Shown: positions 24,870 through 34,610 of the stretch, piece after piece
Position numbering within the stretch: the first letter of the stretch is position 1
How the letters are laid out: every line of letters begins with the position of its first letter
Assembly: GCA_022695795.1 (NCBI GenBank)
Contig: MU404075.1
Location: forward strand, 1-64,000
Length of the DNA: 64,000 nucleotides
Source: Biscogniauxia marginata
Lineage: Eukaryota > Ascomycota > Sordariomycetes > Xylariales > Xylariaceae
Reading direction: 5' to 3'
The notes under the pieces: generated by a model
Databases searched by the model: none
Told to the model about the DNA's origin: nothing
What the model saw: only the letters and a program-made list of their open reading frames with translations
Translations under genes and position numbers: made by a program

Positions 24870-25120
24870 AGTTTATAGTTAATTTTTAAGATAACTTTCT
24901 TGACTTTATATAGTTTTAATTTTTTAAATTTAAGTTTTTTATTAAGCTGTTTTATTTTAATTTAAAGCGTTTTTGTTATTACACCTTATTATTAATAAAG
25001 TAAGTAAATTATAACTCTTTTTTTAAAAATTCTTTTTTTAATTCTTTTTTTGTTATAATACTTTGTTATTTTATTTTAAATAAATTATAATTCTTTTTAT
25101 AGTTATTATTATATTACTTT

Positions 25121-25204
25121 GACCTTATTTATTCTAATTGTGCTTTTTAACCTATTTACTTTTTTACCTTGAGCTTTAGCACTTCGTCTTTTACAAGAAA
25201 TTAT
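25121..25204. other. Junction beyond truncated element F
   Basis: Similarity to element C ends near 25120 and an unrelated AT-rich sequence begins. No duplication or terminal motif marks the break, so a deletion or rearrangement is likely. Confidence 0.4.
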
Positions 25205-25800
25205 TTTCCCTAGATTCCGAGTTATATCACTTCTTAACATGGTATAAACGAGGTTTTTAAAGTTTCTTTTTCGGTTAAATCCGCTTGTTATTTAATAGTA
25301 CACTAAAACAAGGAAGAATACCAATATAAATAAACCTTTAAATGTTAAGTCTAAGATTGTTTAGGATAATTTCGAAGAAAAAAATCGTACGTGACTTACG
25401 TAATAGCCTTTTTAAAGCTACTTTCCATAATATACTCGCGCTTATCGATTATAATGCGAAATAGGTTTCCGAGCTCGCTTATAACACTAAAAATTAGCTT
25501 AAGCATAATATCCTTAGTTAATAGTACTTCTCTTAATTTAATACCGCGCTTGCCGGTATTACAAAGGCGCATAATCTCCCTTATCGACTTCGAATAAATT
25601 AAGGAATTAAATTTCCTTTTCCCGAAAATCGTTATATCCAGCTGGATTAGGAACTTGTTCGGGTATTGCTTAATAGAAGTTGCGATTATATAAAACTTTT
25701 TCTAGTCGGCGACACCAAAATTAAATTAAAATGAAAAGTTAATTCTCGCTTTATAATTAATATTAAGCTTTTCGTATAATAACGAAAACGTAGCCGTAAA
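25205..25800 (-). pseudogene. RIP-eroded reading frame, unrecognised, minus strand
   Basis: On the minus strand one frame reads for about 190 codons, interrupted only by stops that could come from Gln or Trp. Pieces are KFYIIATSIKQYPNKFLIQ, SLIYSKSIREIMRLCNTGKR, LREVLLTKDIMLKLIFSVIS, IIIDKREYIMESSFKKAI and VTYDFFLRNYPKQS. The long conserved-looking helices and the sharp confinement of stops argue for a former protein-coding gene. I do not recognise the family. It is not part of the Gypsy elements, which end at 25120. Confidence 0.45.
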
Positions 25801-26009
25801 TCGTGGTTTCGCTAGCTTCGAGTATTTTATCGCTTTTTAAAACAATGCATTTAAAGATTTATTAATAATGTTATGTAGCTTTATAGCCCTTTATATTTTA
25901 GCTAGATACGGAGAAAATAAACTCGGGTTTAAGTATTATGACGCAAATAAGTAACTGAAAATCGGTAATAATGAGTTTTATAACTTCACTACTAGTTTAA
26001 AGAGATTTA

Positions 26010-27060
26010 GTCGCAAGGAAGATTAACGAGTCCTTAATTAGCTAGATAAGTATAAAGGATATAAGAAGCTTTATAACAACGTAGATAAAAATAATAATAA
26101 TAAAGAGGACGAAGTAATAAGCGAAGCAAGTAACAGCTAAGAATCCTAGATTTAAAGATTATATCGCTAGGTTTTTTTAGGTATAAAGACTAAAAATTAT
26201 GTCTTTTATTACGCTAAAGAAGAAAGGTTTTTATAACGCCTCCCTTAATTATATTTACTTTCTATTACCGTTATTACCGACAAAGATTATTCCGAGTTAA
26301 AAAGTTCTTTAATATTACACGACTTAGGTCTTTAAAATAATATTCAACATACTAAAAAGAAAAGTGGAATAATATAAAAAATAAAAATAAAAGCTTTTTT
26401 ACTAGTCGAACTTACTTTAAACGTAGAACCACTTGAAACGGTTCTTGACTTAGAAATAAGTGTAATTCTATATATTTTCCGTCTTGATTTTCGCTATAAA
26501 GTAATAAATTCCGAGATTAACACTAGCTTTCCTTTTGCGGTCTCCCTTTAAATCAAGTGTTTTAATAATCGACTTATGCCCTTATCCCTCCCCTAGGATA
26601 ATCGTTATAAATAGGGCTTTAATAAAAAGAGGAAATTTCTAAAAACCCTTAAAACTTATATATAAAAATCGCACTAAGTATTAAAATGCTTAAATTATTC
26701 GAGGACATATTATATAAATAAATACTAGAAATAAATAAATCATTAAATATATAGTGGCATATATCGATAAAGAGTTAATTACTAGTATAAAGTACGGCTT
26801 TTCATATATTTATAAGTATTAAGTTTTCGTCGTGACGCTTATAAAACTTTAATTAGTCGTGATTTAATTAAATATTATTAAAGTATTAAAACAATAATTA
26901 GGTTTAAACTTAAAAGAACTAATAGTTACGACAGTTCCAGCTTTAATAATCTCTTTAAGGGACACATCAATAGCAAGCTCAAGACTCTTATAATAAAAGC
27001 CAGAAAAATGAAGAGAAATGAAATGTTTGCTTTATACCGCGAAAAGGATCATGTTTCTAT
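26010..27060 (+). pseudogene. RIP-eroded hydrophilic reading frame, unrecognised
   Basis: A plus-strand frame gives peptide-like stretches such as VLDLEISVILYIFRLDFRYK, DAYKTLISRDLIKYY, KLKRTNSYDSSSFNNLFKGH and KTLIIKARKMKRNEMFALYR, separated by stops at Gln-like positions. The middle part is Ser/Thr/Pro/Glu-like once the usual C-to-T bias is allowed for. The last 100 codons are the clearest. It may be one gene with indels or two. No family is recognised. Confidence 0.3.
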
Positions 27061-27119
27061 TTATTTAATAGTTATTACATATATATAAATATCTAGCTAA
27101 ATAAACGGCTAGTTTTAAA

Positions 27120-27420
27120 TATTAAATGGACATTTCCGGACTTCGCTCGAAATAACTTAAAGGTGTTTCGCTTGCTCGGCTTCGTAATGCTTTTCTCGTA
27201 ACCGTCGCGATCGTCGTCTTACGTGCGCCGTGGACGCCTCGAAAGGCCGTGTACGAAGACGATGCTGCGTCACGTCGGTCGCGTCGTTGTTAAAACTGGG
27301 GCTTCTCGCCGCTTGACACGGTACGGCCCGCCCCCGGTATCTTCGCTCCCGAAAAGAGCTGCGTTATCAGCCGTCGGCACCTGTCTACATGTATTATAAG
27401 GGGTCACCCACTGTTAACGT
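27120..27420. other. CpG- and GC-rich island inside the AT-rich block
   Basis: About 300 bp are clearly richer in G and C than the flanks and packed with CG dinucleotides (for example CCGTCGCGATCGTCGTC near 27203). There is no open frame with a signature. The island directly precedes the minisatellite. Confidence 0.55.
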
Positions 27421-27542
27421 AATTAGCTATTCATCCTTCACCTCTACATCACACAATACAGCACAATATAACACTATATTCACGATCCTGTGACATGCGT
27501 GGAACCGTTAAGGTGCATTTCGGATATGGCTACTAGTTTAAA

Positions 27543-27850
27543 CCTGTACTGGTCTTGGAGCTGTACTAGTTAAAGGCCTAAAGTGAACTGGTCAATCTCG
27601 TACTAATACAAATTCAAGTTCTTACTAGTTTAAATCTATACCGGTCCAAACCTATACTGGTACAGGATTTAAACCGTACTGGTACCGGAGCTGTACCAGT
27701 TTAAGGGCCTAAGCCGTACTAGTCCAACTTCGTACTGGTATAGGATCTAAACTGTACTAGCCCGAACCTAGACTAGTAGAGGAGCCAAACCGTACTGGCT
27801 TAACTCCGTACTAATCTGACGTCGTATTGGTTCAACTTCGTACTAGTTTA
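27543..27850. repeat. Diverged minisatellite built on GTACTGGT / GTACTAGT
   Basis: About 18-20 copies of a unit of roughly 14-23 bp with core YGTACTRGT follow one another, with AAACC or AACTT spacers. A higher-order pattern is visible: the segment around GGAGCTGTACTAGT (27556) recurs around 27688 at an interval of about 132 bp, followed both times by an AAGGGCCTAA-like piece. The array keeps its C and G well compared with the surrounding RIP-damaged DNA. Confidence 0.75.
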
Positions 27851-28208
27851 AGCTGGCACCTAGCACATATTCTACTGCATATTTTTCGGGTCCGAGTTAA
27901 CTTCGCCGGGCCTGTTAAGGGATTTACCCGCCGATAAGTCACGTGCTTTCTCGATTAATAGACGCTACCTTAGTTATTCCTCCCTCTTACCCGGTGTTAA
28001 GAATACTTAAAAATCTTATTATCCAAGAAATTAAAAAAAAGCGTTTGCTTATAAACTTAAAAAAAACCCTAAATTATTAATTATAAAGTAAATTAGCTTT
28101 TCTCTCTTTATTTTATATAATAAGTAATTACTTCTCGCTTTACTTTATACCTCGCTTTTTTACCTTATTTTCTTTAAACTTTTTAACGCGTTATTAACTT
28201 ATAATAAA
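27851..28208. other. Spacer between minisatellite and chromodomain ghost
   Basis: Mixed composition to about 27990, then AT-rich. The part after 28080 is the downstream end of the chromodomain relic on the minus strand and encodes Lys-rich residues with many stops. Confidence 0.4.
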
Positions 28209-29399
28209 TTCCTTCTTTTAAGAATTTTCATTATTAAAGCGACCTTTTTACCTTACGTAATACTCGACATTTTCACGACATCTCCGTTTATTAAGCAATT
28301 TAACGCTTAAGTGATTTTCATTATAATCCTGGTAAGCCTTATTAAACTTATTAACTAGTTCGGTGCTTATATTAATTAATCTTTTTTATATGTTTTCTTT
28401 ATTAGAAAACCCTTTTTACTTTATAAAGTACATAACTCTTTTTCCTCGTTGTTATTTCGTAAAAAGCACTTTGACCTTTTATATATTTTCTTTCTCGTTA
28501 ATTATAATGGGTTTACTTACCGCTCTTTTATCACTAGGCCTTATATGCTTTTAAGGCGTAGTATCAATGCGTAAATCGGGATGTATTATCTTAATAACCA
28601 CAATAAAGCGTTTCGAAGCTTGTATACTTTCGTTTATCTCCCTTCCTCGGCATAATCCTTAATCGTAATACGTCGTAATTACATATGTCACAACCGTAAA
28701 GTTAAACAACTTAAATAATATTAACTAGTTATAAATATCTTTAGTATATATTTCTCTTAAAGTATTATAAAACGTTTCGTAATTATTATAAACCGATATG
28801 GTAATATTAATTTAATACGATTTATTTTTAGTAATGTTTTTATTACGAAGATTATAATGTAAGAATATTAAATAATAATAAAGTGAATATAAATCGTGCT
28901 CGTTATTATTAAGGTTATTAATATCAATAACATTAAAAGGCGAGGAAATTAATATAATTAATAGGTATTCGTTTTAAAGAGCCTTACTAACATTAAAAAG
29001 TGGCGATAACGACGTATAAGCGCTAATAAATTCAAAATCTACTTCTAAATTAATAAGATTGAGCTATAAAGGAGCTTAAAAGGGGAATAAATTAGACCCG
29101 CTTTTTAACTTCGAGCTTTCGGCTAATGTTACGTCGAGGCTATCTATCTCGACCTCGATGCGGCGCCGTTTTTTTGTAATACCACCGCCTTTTAAATGTA
29201 TGAACATATCCCCTTTTTTCTTTACCTTAGCCTTAACGACCCAAAAAGGAGAATAACTATAAACATCTTAAAAATAATATTATAACTCTTAATTTAATTA
29301 GTACGTTACAAAATAATCCGGGTTAAAACACGAAAATAAATCTAGCCTTTTAAGATTCTTTATAAATATTCGGAAATAATTATTTATATACTTTTTTTA
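28209..29399 (-). pseudogene. Ghost protein with two tandem C-terminal chromodomains
   Basis: One minus-strand frame runs for about 395 codons with no net frameshift, interrupted by stops at Gln/Trp-like sites. Upstream pieces include KNLKRLDLFSCFNPDYFVTY, SPFWVVKAKVKKKGDMFIHL and KKRRRIEVEIDSLDVTLAES. Near the end, RGKRVMYFIK-stop-KGFSNKENI-stop-KRLINIST and then CRENVEYYVR-stop-KGRFNNENS-stop-KKE each match the chromodomain pattern Y-x-V-K-W-K-G-x-x-x-x-x-N-T-W-E. All four conserved Trp positions (28416-28418, 28386-28388, 28248-28250, 28218-28220) are TAA stops, as expected if TGG lost both G. Chromodomains bind methylated histone tails. The rest of the protein is unrecognised. It lies outside the Gypsy elements, and I see no reverse transcriptase or integrase motif in it. 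Confidence 0.6.
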
Positions 29400-29699
29400 G
29401 TTTACTTGCTTTATAAACTTATATAATCGCTGGCTAGTAAGGAATCGCTTGTTATATATATAGGTTATGTATTTTTCGGGGTAAGCGACAGCCCAACAAA
29501 ATTTAACGAAGTCGTAACGAATTAATAGTTGGCGTTTATTAATGTGTTCGCGATAATGGTTTTCTTATACTATTTAGCTTATTACTAAGTAGTTATATAT
29601 AAAGTAAAAGTTAACAAATTTATTATTCTTTTTATAGTAGGCTATAAAGCACCCGAAAACGTGCTTTCATTTGCCGTTAGTATCTTGTATTTTAGATTA

Positions 29700-32136
29700 A
29701 TTATATAATTAGTATTAAAGAAACACTTCGATTTCCTAGTTTATCTTTACCGTTTAATCTCCATACTATAACGAGGTACTGGACACCTGCCTTGAATTAG
29801 CCGAAAGGACGGTTAATAAGCAACTTAACAAGGGTTTTTTAAGAGAGTAATAAGGTCCTTAATAGCTGATAGTCTCTTAAGGCTTTATAATGAAGTAACA
29901 CAAAACAACGTGTTTAAAAGCCGTTCGCGTTCTGGCATTATGTGGCGGAGTCGATCGAACCGCGAACGGTTTTGGTTAATATGGAGGGCTTTCTCGCGCT
30001 CGAATGAGTGTATTCGCTTCTGGATATAGCGAATTCTATTTAGCTCTTTAGTTTTAAACACGCGCTTTTATTCGTAAAGCTTATTCCGTTTTAGTTTTAA
30101 GTTATAAATAGTAGCTTATGTTTTAATTATATCCATTTCGAAGGAAATATTTTTAAACTCCTTCGTAATGGCGATATGATTTTCTCTTTATTTTAGCTTA
30201 TCCTGTGTTTTTACTGGCAAAGATAAAAAAAGCTTAGGATTTCTCTTCACGGTTTTAAAGCGGAAATCCTTAGCTTAATCGCTTCGAAGAAGTAATTTCA
30301 AGAAACTCCTAAGACTATTTACAAAAGTTATAAAGCTTAAATAATTTTTCGCGAGAGTTGCTTGGTTTATATATACGATAAACTTTATTAACTTATCTTT
30401 TATATAGCCATTTTTTAAACTTAAATTAACTAATTACGGAAATCGAGAAACAAATAAAGATTTTACTTATAACTTAAATTAAGGCTTTACGACGCATGTA
30501 ATATACTGTTATAACCATAGTTATACCTGCTCTAAGTAACAGTTCCTTAAACTAAAGGCTAAATGCCGAACTTATTTAGATCTTCCTCGTCGGCCCATCT
30601 ACTAATGCTTCCAGGAAAATAGGCAAATCAAGAACGTGATTATTCCATTCGAGAACCTAATACCTTTAATTTATTAATGGTGTGACGATTAAAACCTATT
30701 TAATTATATAGTACTTTTTAAACGCACTTGCGGTAAGGAATATCGCGAGCATAAAAAGTATTAAATTAACGATAAAAGGCTAACTAAACAAATACTTATA
30801 TAAAATATAAGTTAACTTATATTAAGTAAACTTGTTAATAAGAAAGTAACACTTCTCAAGATACACGTTTAAGCTTACCTTTATAATTCCTTATTATGTA
30901 TTCCCTTTGTAAATTCTCGCTTTAGATTATATCGCAGTTCCGGCTTATTGTCTTTCCAAGCGATTAGCATTTCCATGTCTTACGACTATTAATTAAAATT
31001 CCTGGATTCTACTATAACGCTGACCTTATATCGTAGGCCTTTGCTTATTCCTTTTCGAGTTGACCCCTTACTAATTTCACTTAACCTCGTTAGTATAAAG
31101 ACATGGCACTTCATCTTGGCACTAATAAACACCTGATACGTTTCGTGAATATAATTATGCTAATCACTTTGCCAAAGTTGTCTTTATATATATATATAGT
31201 TTTCAAGGGTAAAGTAGTTTTTATTCTGCTTAGCCGTAAATAACCTAAGCTTTTTTTATAATAGACCTTTAATGTACTATTTTATAATTAGTTTTATAAG
31301 TTATAATGGTATGGTGTTATCAAGAAACCCACGTTAGTAACAGAATTTATAAGGTCCCTCGAGATCGGGAATCTTAAATTATTCAAGTTTTAACTAGATA
31401 TAAAGCACCTTAAGTAATTCTATATAATCTAAATAATGGGTTTTCCGTCGAGATTAAATACGCCCTTAATAGATGTAATAATAAATTTAGCGAAATACTT
31501 CAAAGGTTTTAATTTATAAGGAGTAACTCCATGGTGTGTTTTTTCGTACCTTATAAATATATTAACCCGACGCGGAGATAGAAAAAAGATTATAAAAGGC
31601 GGTTTACTCGAACCACATTTCCATTTAAACGTTATATCTCCCTTTAGTGTAATTTAAGACGTCCCGTGGAACAGGGTTATTATCGATATCTACGTCGTCA
31701 TTATTAAAGCCGTTTTTTTTAACGTATCTCTTTTTATTCTTTGTTGTCCTTTTCTTACTTATTTTTAACGCGCGATAACCACTTAAACAAATTAAATCGG
31801 ATAATGCGTGAGGATTAAATAGATATATATATATTGATCGGCTAAAGTAATAATAAGGATAATAAGAGGCGATTTAACTAGTTCAAACCCGGCTATAATC
31901 GCTAGGGGGGGGAGTAAACTCTTAATCACTACGTACTTAGTTAATAGGCGTAATAAAAAGCTAAGCCCGACGACGACGAAAACGAAAATAAAAAGAGGCC
32001 TAAAACCAGGTTTTATAATATCCTTTCCCTTGTTAGAAAAAACGGGACACTTAGAGTAGCGAGGTAGGTCCTTATGACTTGCCATAATAGGGACCATTTT
32101 CTTGAGCTCGGGCGGCCGGAAATGGCTCTTTGTCAC
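29700..32136 (-). pseudogene. Ghost of a DUF3435/FluG-domain protein (tyrosine-recombinase, Starship-captain family)
   Basis: Read on the minus strand with several frame changes, the region gives segments in the order expected for fungal FluG-domain DUF3435 proteins. An N-terminal open frame (31792-32136) contains LPRYSKCPVF and NKGKDIIKPG. A segment follows with KGVFNLDGKPII (core FNLDGKPII at 31432-31458), then AWKDNKPELRYNLKREFTKG and IHNKEL (about 30884-30980), then NRSRFDRLRHIMPERERLL (about 29918-29970), IKDLITLL and IQGRCPV. The last set is the most diagnostic to me. Stops sit at Gln-like sites, as elsewhere in the block. This family includes the captain recombinases that move Starship elements. 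The catalytic R...R...Y residues could not be located, so membership in the captain clade proper is inference. It starts exactly where the AT-rich block ends. Confidence 0.5.
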
Positions 32137-34486
32137 AGCCCTCGCGAAGAGTTAACGTTGGTCTCGTAATTTAGCTAACTTATAAGGCACCGCCTAGCGA
32201 TTTAAACCGAAATTAATTACTCCCTTGAGCTGCTCCGAGTTTCGCCTGAGAAATTCCTGAGTAGCGCCTGAGTAAAGGCGGCGATGCGTTAGGAAGCGGC
32301 CGGGGTGGGCGGAGGCAATTTTCGGGATGCGCAACACATATTGCCACCTCCAAATTGTCCCAACCCAGCTAATGTTATAATACTTCAATTTGTCAATCGT
32401 GCATATACTCGAAATTCATAAGTCTAGGCTGGTTTGTAGCATAGTGTTAGTTCACTTTTGCCGTATCCTGGGGATTAAAATACAATCTACGTATTGGGGG
32501 CTGAGAGCCGACAGCTCACACACCTAGAATACGACCTGAAAAACGTTTGTTGCTTTTAATCCAGTGTGCCTCTTTGCCATGGCCGATCTTAGATGTCTCA
32601 GCCTTTCCCGTGTGCGCGATCTAAGCTACACTTTAACATCATCGTTTTGATGTGAGACCTATCAACCTGTAATTCCCATTATGCATGTTGGAACCAGTCC
32701 GCAGGACCGCAACACTTCACGTTTTCTCTTTCCCTACATCATGCGTGTGATTGGCTCTCAATGTATCAGCCGTCTTTGGATCAAGGTAGGCTCTCGGAAT
32801 GTGCCAGCAAGATCAGCAATGCTGGTCCCGGGGTATATTGCCAAACTGCCGGCGTCCAAAACAGGCGGCGGGATTATTGGCACACAGTGCAGTAGCGTGA
32901 AAACAGCACTTTGATTGGTTGACACAGTTAGTATGTATACCTAGTGAGCTATCGTGTGGTTGCCACGGGCCAGTTGAGAAACAGTGCGTATCACATGCAG
33001 TAAGTTATCGAAGATGAATTATGCCACACCGAAGAAGAAAAAAAAGGAAAACCCGTGCACGGCAGGATTTCCCGCATTAGTTTTGCAATTATTAGGACTG
33101 GGGAGGGGATTTCCCAAAGTATAGTATTAAGAGGAGATGATCTAGGGCAGAATGAGCAATATGACAATGAATCCATCTTCTGCTGATCGAGCGATAATGT
33201 ATCTCTCGTAAGACTTTCTCTGCTTCATTACCTCTTCCATCATGATAGCAGCATCGTAAAAATGGCCATCTAGATCGTTACATGTGTGTGGTCGCAATAT
33301 AATAGCCTGAGATATCCCATTGGCCCTTTTCAGATATTTTACCTTAATTGGAGAATTATCGGGGGTTTTACTTAGCATATCATATAATCGTGTCCTGTTC
33401 TAAATCAAGCGTTGGTGTCTTATGCCATATTTTCAGGAGGGCAAAAGTCTTTAGCCTGTTATGACGTGTGAAGAACAGTCATAAAATTAAGGTACCACTT
33501 CCTGTAACCATCGTCATTAGATTGATGTACGTTAAGTGATATCTCAAGATATAATGTGTTAAACTATCTACCTACGTATTTAACTATAACATGTCCGGCT
33601 ATCTGCTGTATTGCCAACCGGTATGTTTATGCAAAGCCCCTCTTAAGAAGGCCAGCATATATAACATTTGGAGTAGCAGTGTATGGGGTCTACGAGAGAA
33701 AGTATATAGCTTGGTCAAGCTCATGAGAGTTATATAGAGGGGAGCTGTGCAGCCACCCTGCCCGGAGCTCTAGTCACGTGATCTACCTATGACGAGCTAA
33801 CCTACGCAGCATATAGTCGTGTAAGAAATTGCGCATGCATGTATTCAGGTGATTAATACGTATATATTTCTGTATCTAAGCAATAAGTGCAGCTAGGGAA
33901 TGGTTGCTTACTTCCAGCATTACAAGAAGGCGGTTGACTTATACATCTAAGAATGTCTGTGCTGTATTTTCAAGGAACTCCACCAAGCTCTTCCGTATGT
34001 CTGTCAACAAGGGTTGTCATAACCCCCGATTTATTTACATCGCCTAATTTTAAAAAAGAAAGATTAGGGATGGAGATTATTAGGTAGGAGAATAGGGTTG
34101 AACAATATTGCACCATTTTTCAATCTTAAGCATGGATTGTCTGAGAAGGAGGCATACAGAGGGTTCGCAAAAATTGTAGACGGCTGACTTGATATTCAAC
34201 CCGAAATAAATAGGAGCATGACGTCTGGTGATCACTTGCTGAGTCAGGACAGCAGATATAACGGCTACTATGCCAACCTTGTCGATAGAAATAGCATACA
34301 GATCTTTATATAAGGGTATGTCCTTTAACTCCGTTATAGACCCAGAAAATAGCGTCAGCATGTCCCCGGCCAGCACCAAGGACATCTCTTATCCCGTCTC
34401 ACCCACTAAACTTAATCGAACCACAGCTGGGTACTTGGCACGGAGTTAACAACTATGAATCACAGAAGTAGTAACCAGAGAATTCG
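32137..34486. other. Gene-poor transition from RIP block to normal sequence
   Basis: From about 32150 composition becomes balanced. Several open frames of 60-100 codons exist (32194-32388 minus, 32681-32914 plus, 33142-33378 minus, 34080-34385 minus) but none shows a family signature or intron-exon structure. The first bases (32131-32157) contain a 27-bp sequence that recurs with three mismatches at 53302-53328. Confidence 0.45.
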
Positions 34487-34495
34487 TATATAATA
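34487..34495 (+). promoter_or_regulatory. TATA-like box of the SDR gene
   Basis: TATATAATA lies 116-124 bp upstream of the chosen ATG at 34611. Its position fits a core promoter with a 5' leader of about 80-90 nt. This is sequence resemblance only. Confidence 0.35.
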
Positions 34496-34610
34496 GGAAG
34501 AGCCATGCCTTCAAATCTTTCGGTGATCGATATCATCACAAGCTGTCCATTTCTCCGATTTGATATTTTCAGTTCAATCAAGAGAGGTCTACTCATATCA
34601 TCAAACGACG

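Larger units (their letters stand above)
7562..25120 (-). mobile_element. Outer Ty3/Gypsy element F, truncated, split by element B
   Basis: The left piece (7562-8994) starts with a RIP-damaged LTR (7562-7997), whose tip TATAACGAACC corresponds to TGTGACGAACC elsewhere. A minus-strand 3' internal region follows that matches the same part of element C (12.0-12.9 kb). The right piece (24870-about 25120) resumes the same sequence, matching 12.89-13.13 kb of element C, and then stops matching. The join is exact: the host reads through AGTTT, which is duplicated at 8990-8994 and 24870-24874 around element B. The rest of the element and its other LTR are missing, so no target duplication can be shown. 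It is the oldest layer of the nest. Confidence 0.78.

Noticed and set aside
28363..28554. Plus-strand hydrophobic frame of 63 codons
   Set aside because: Antisense shadow of the first chromodomain segment. The minus strand carries the coherent signal.
33142..33378. Minus-strand 78-codon frame
   Set aside because: Single short frame in intergenic DNA, no family signature or neighbouring exon.
34080..34385. Minus-strand 101-codon frame
   Set aside because: Protein-like composition but no recognised motif, no supporting exon and a gene-poor setting. Could be a relic, but cannot be supported.
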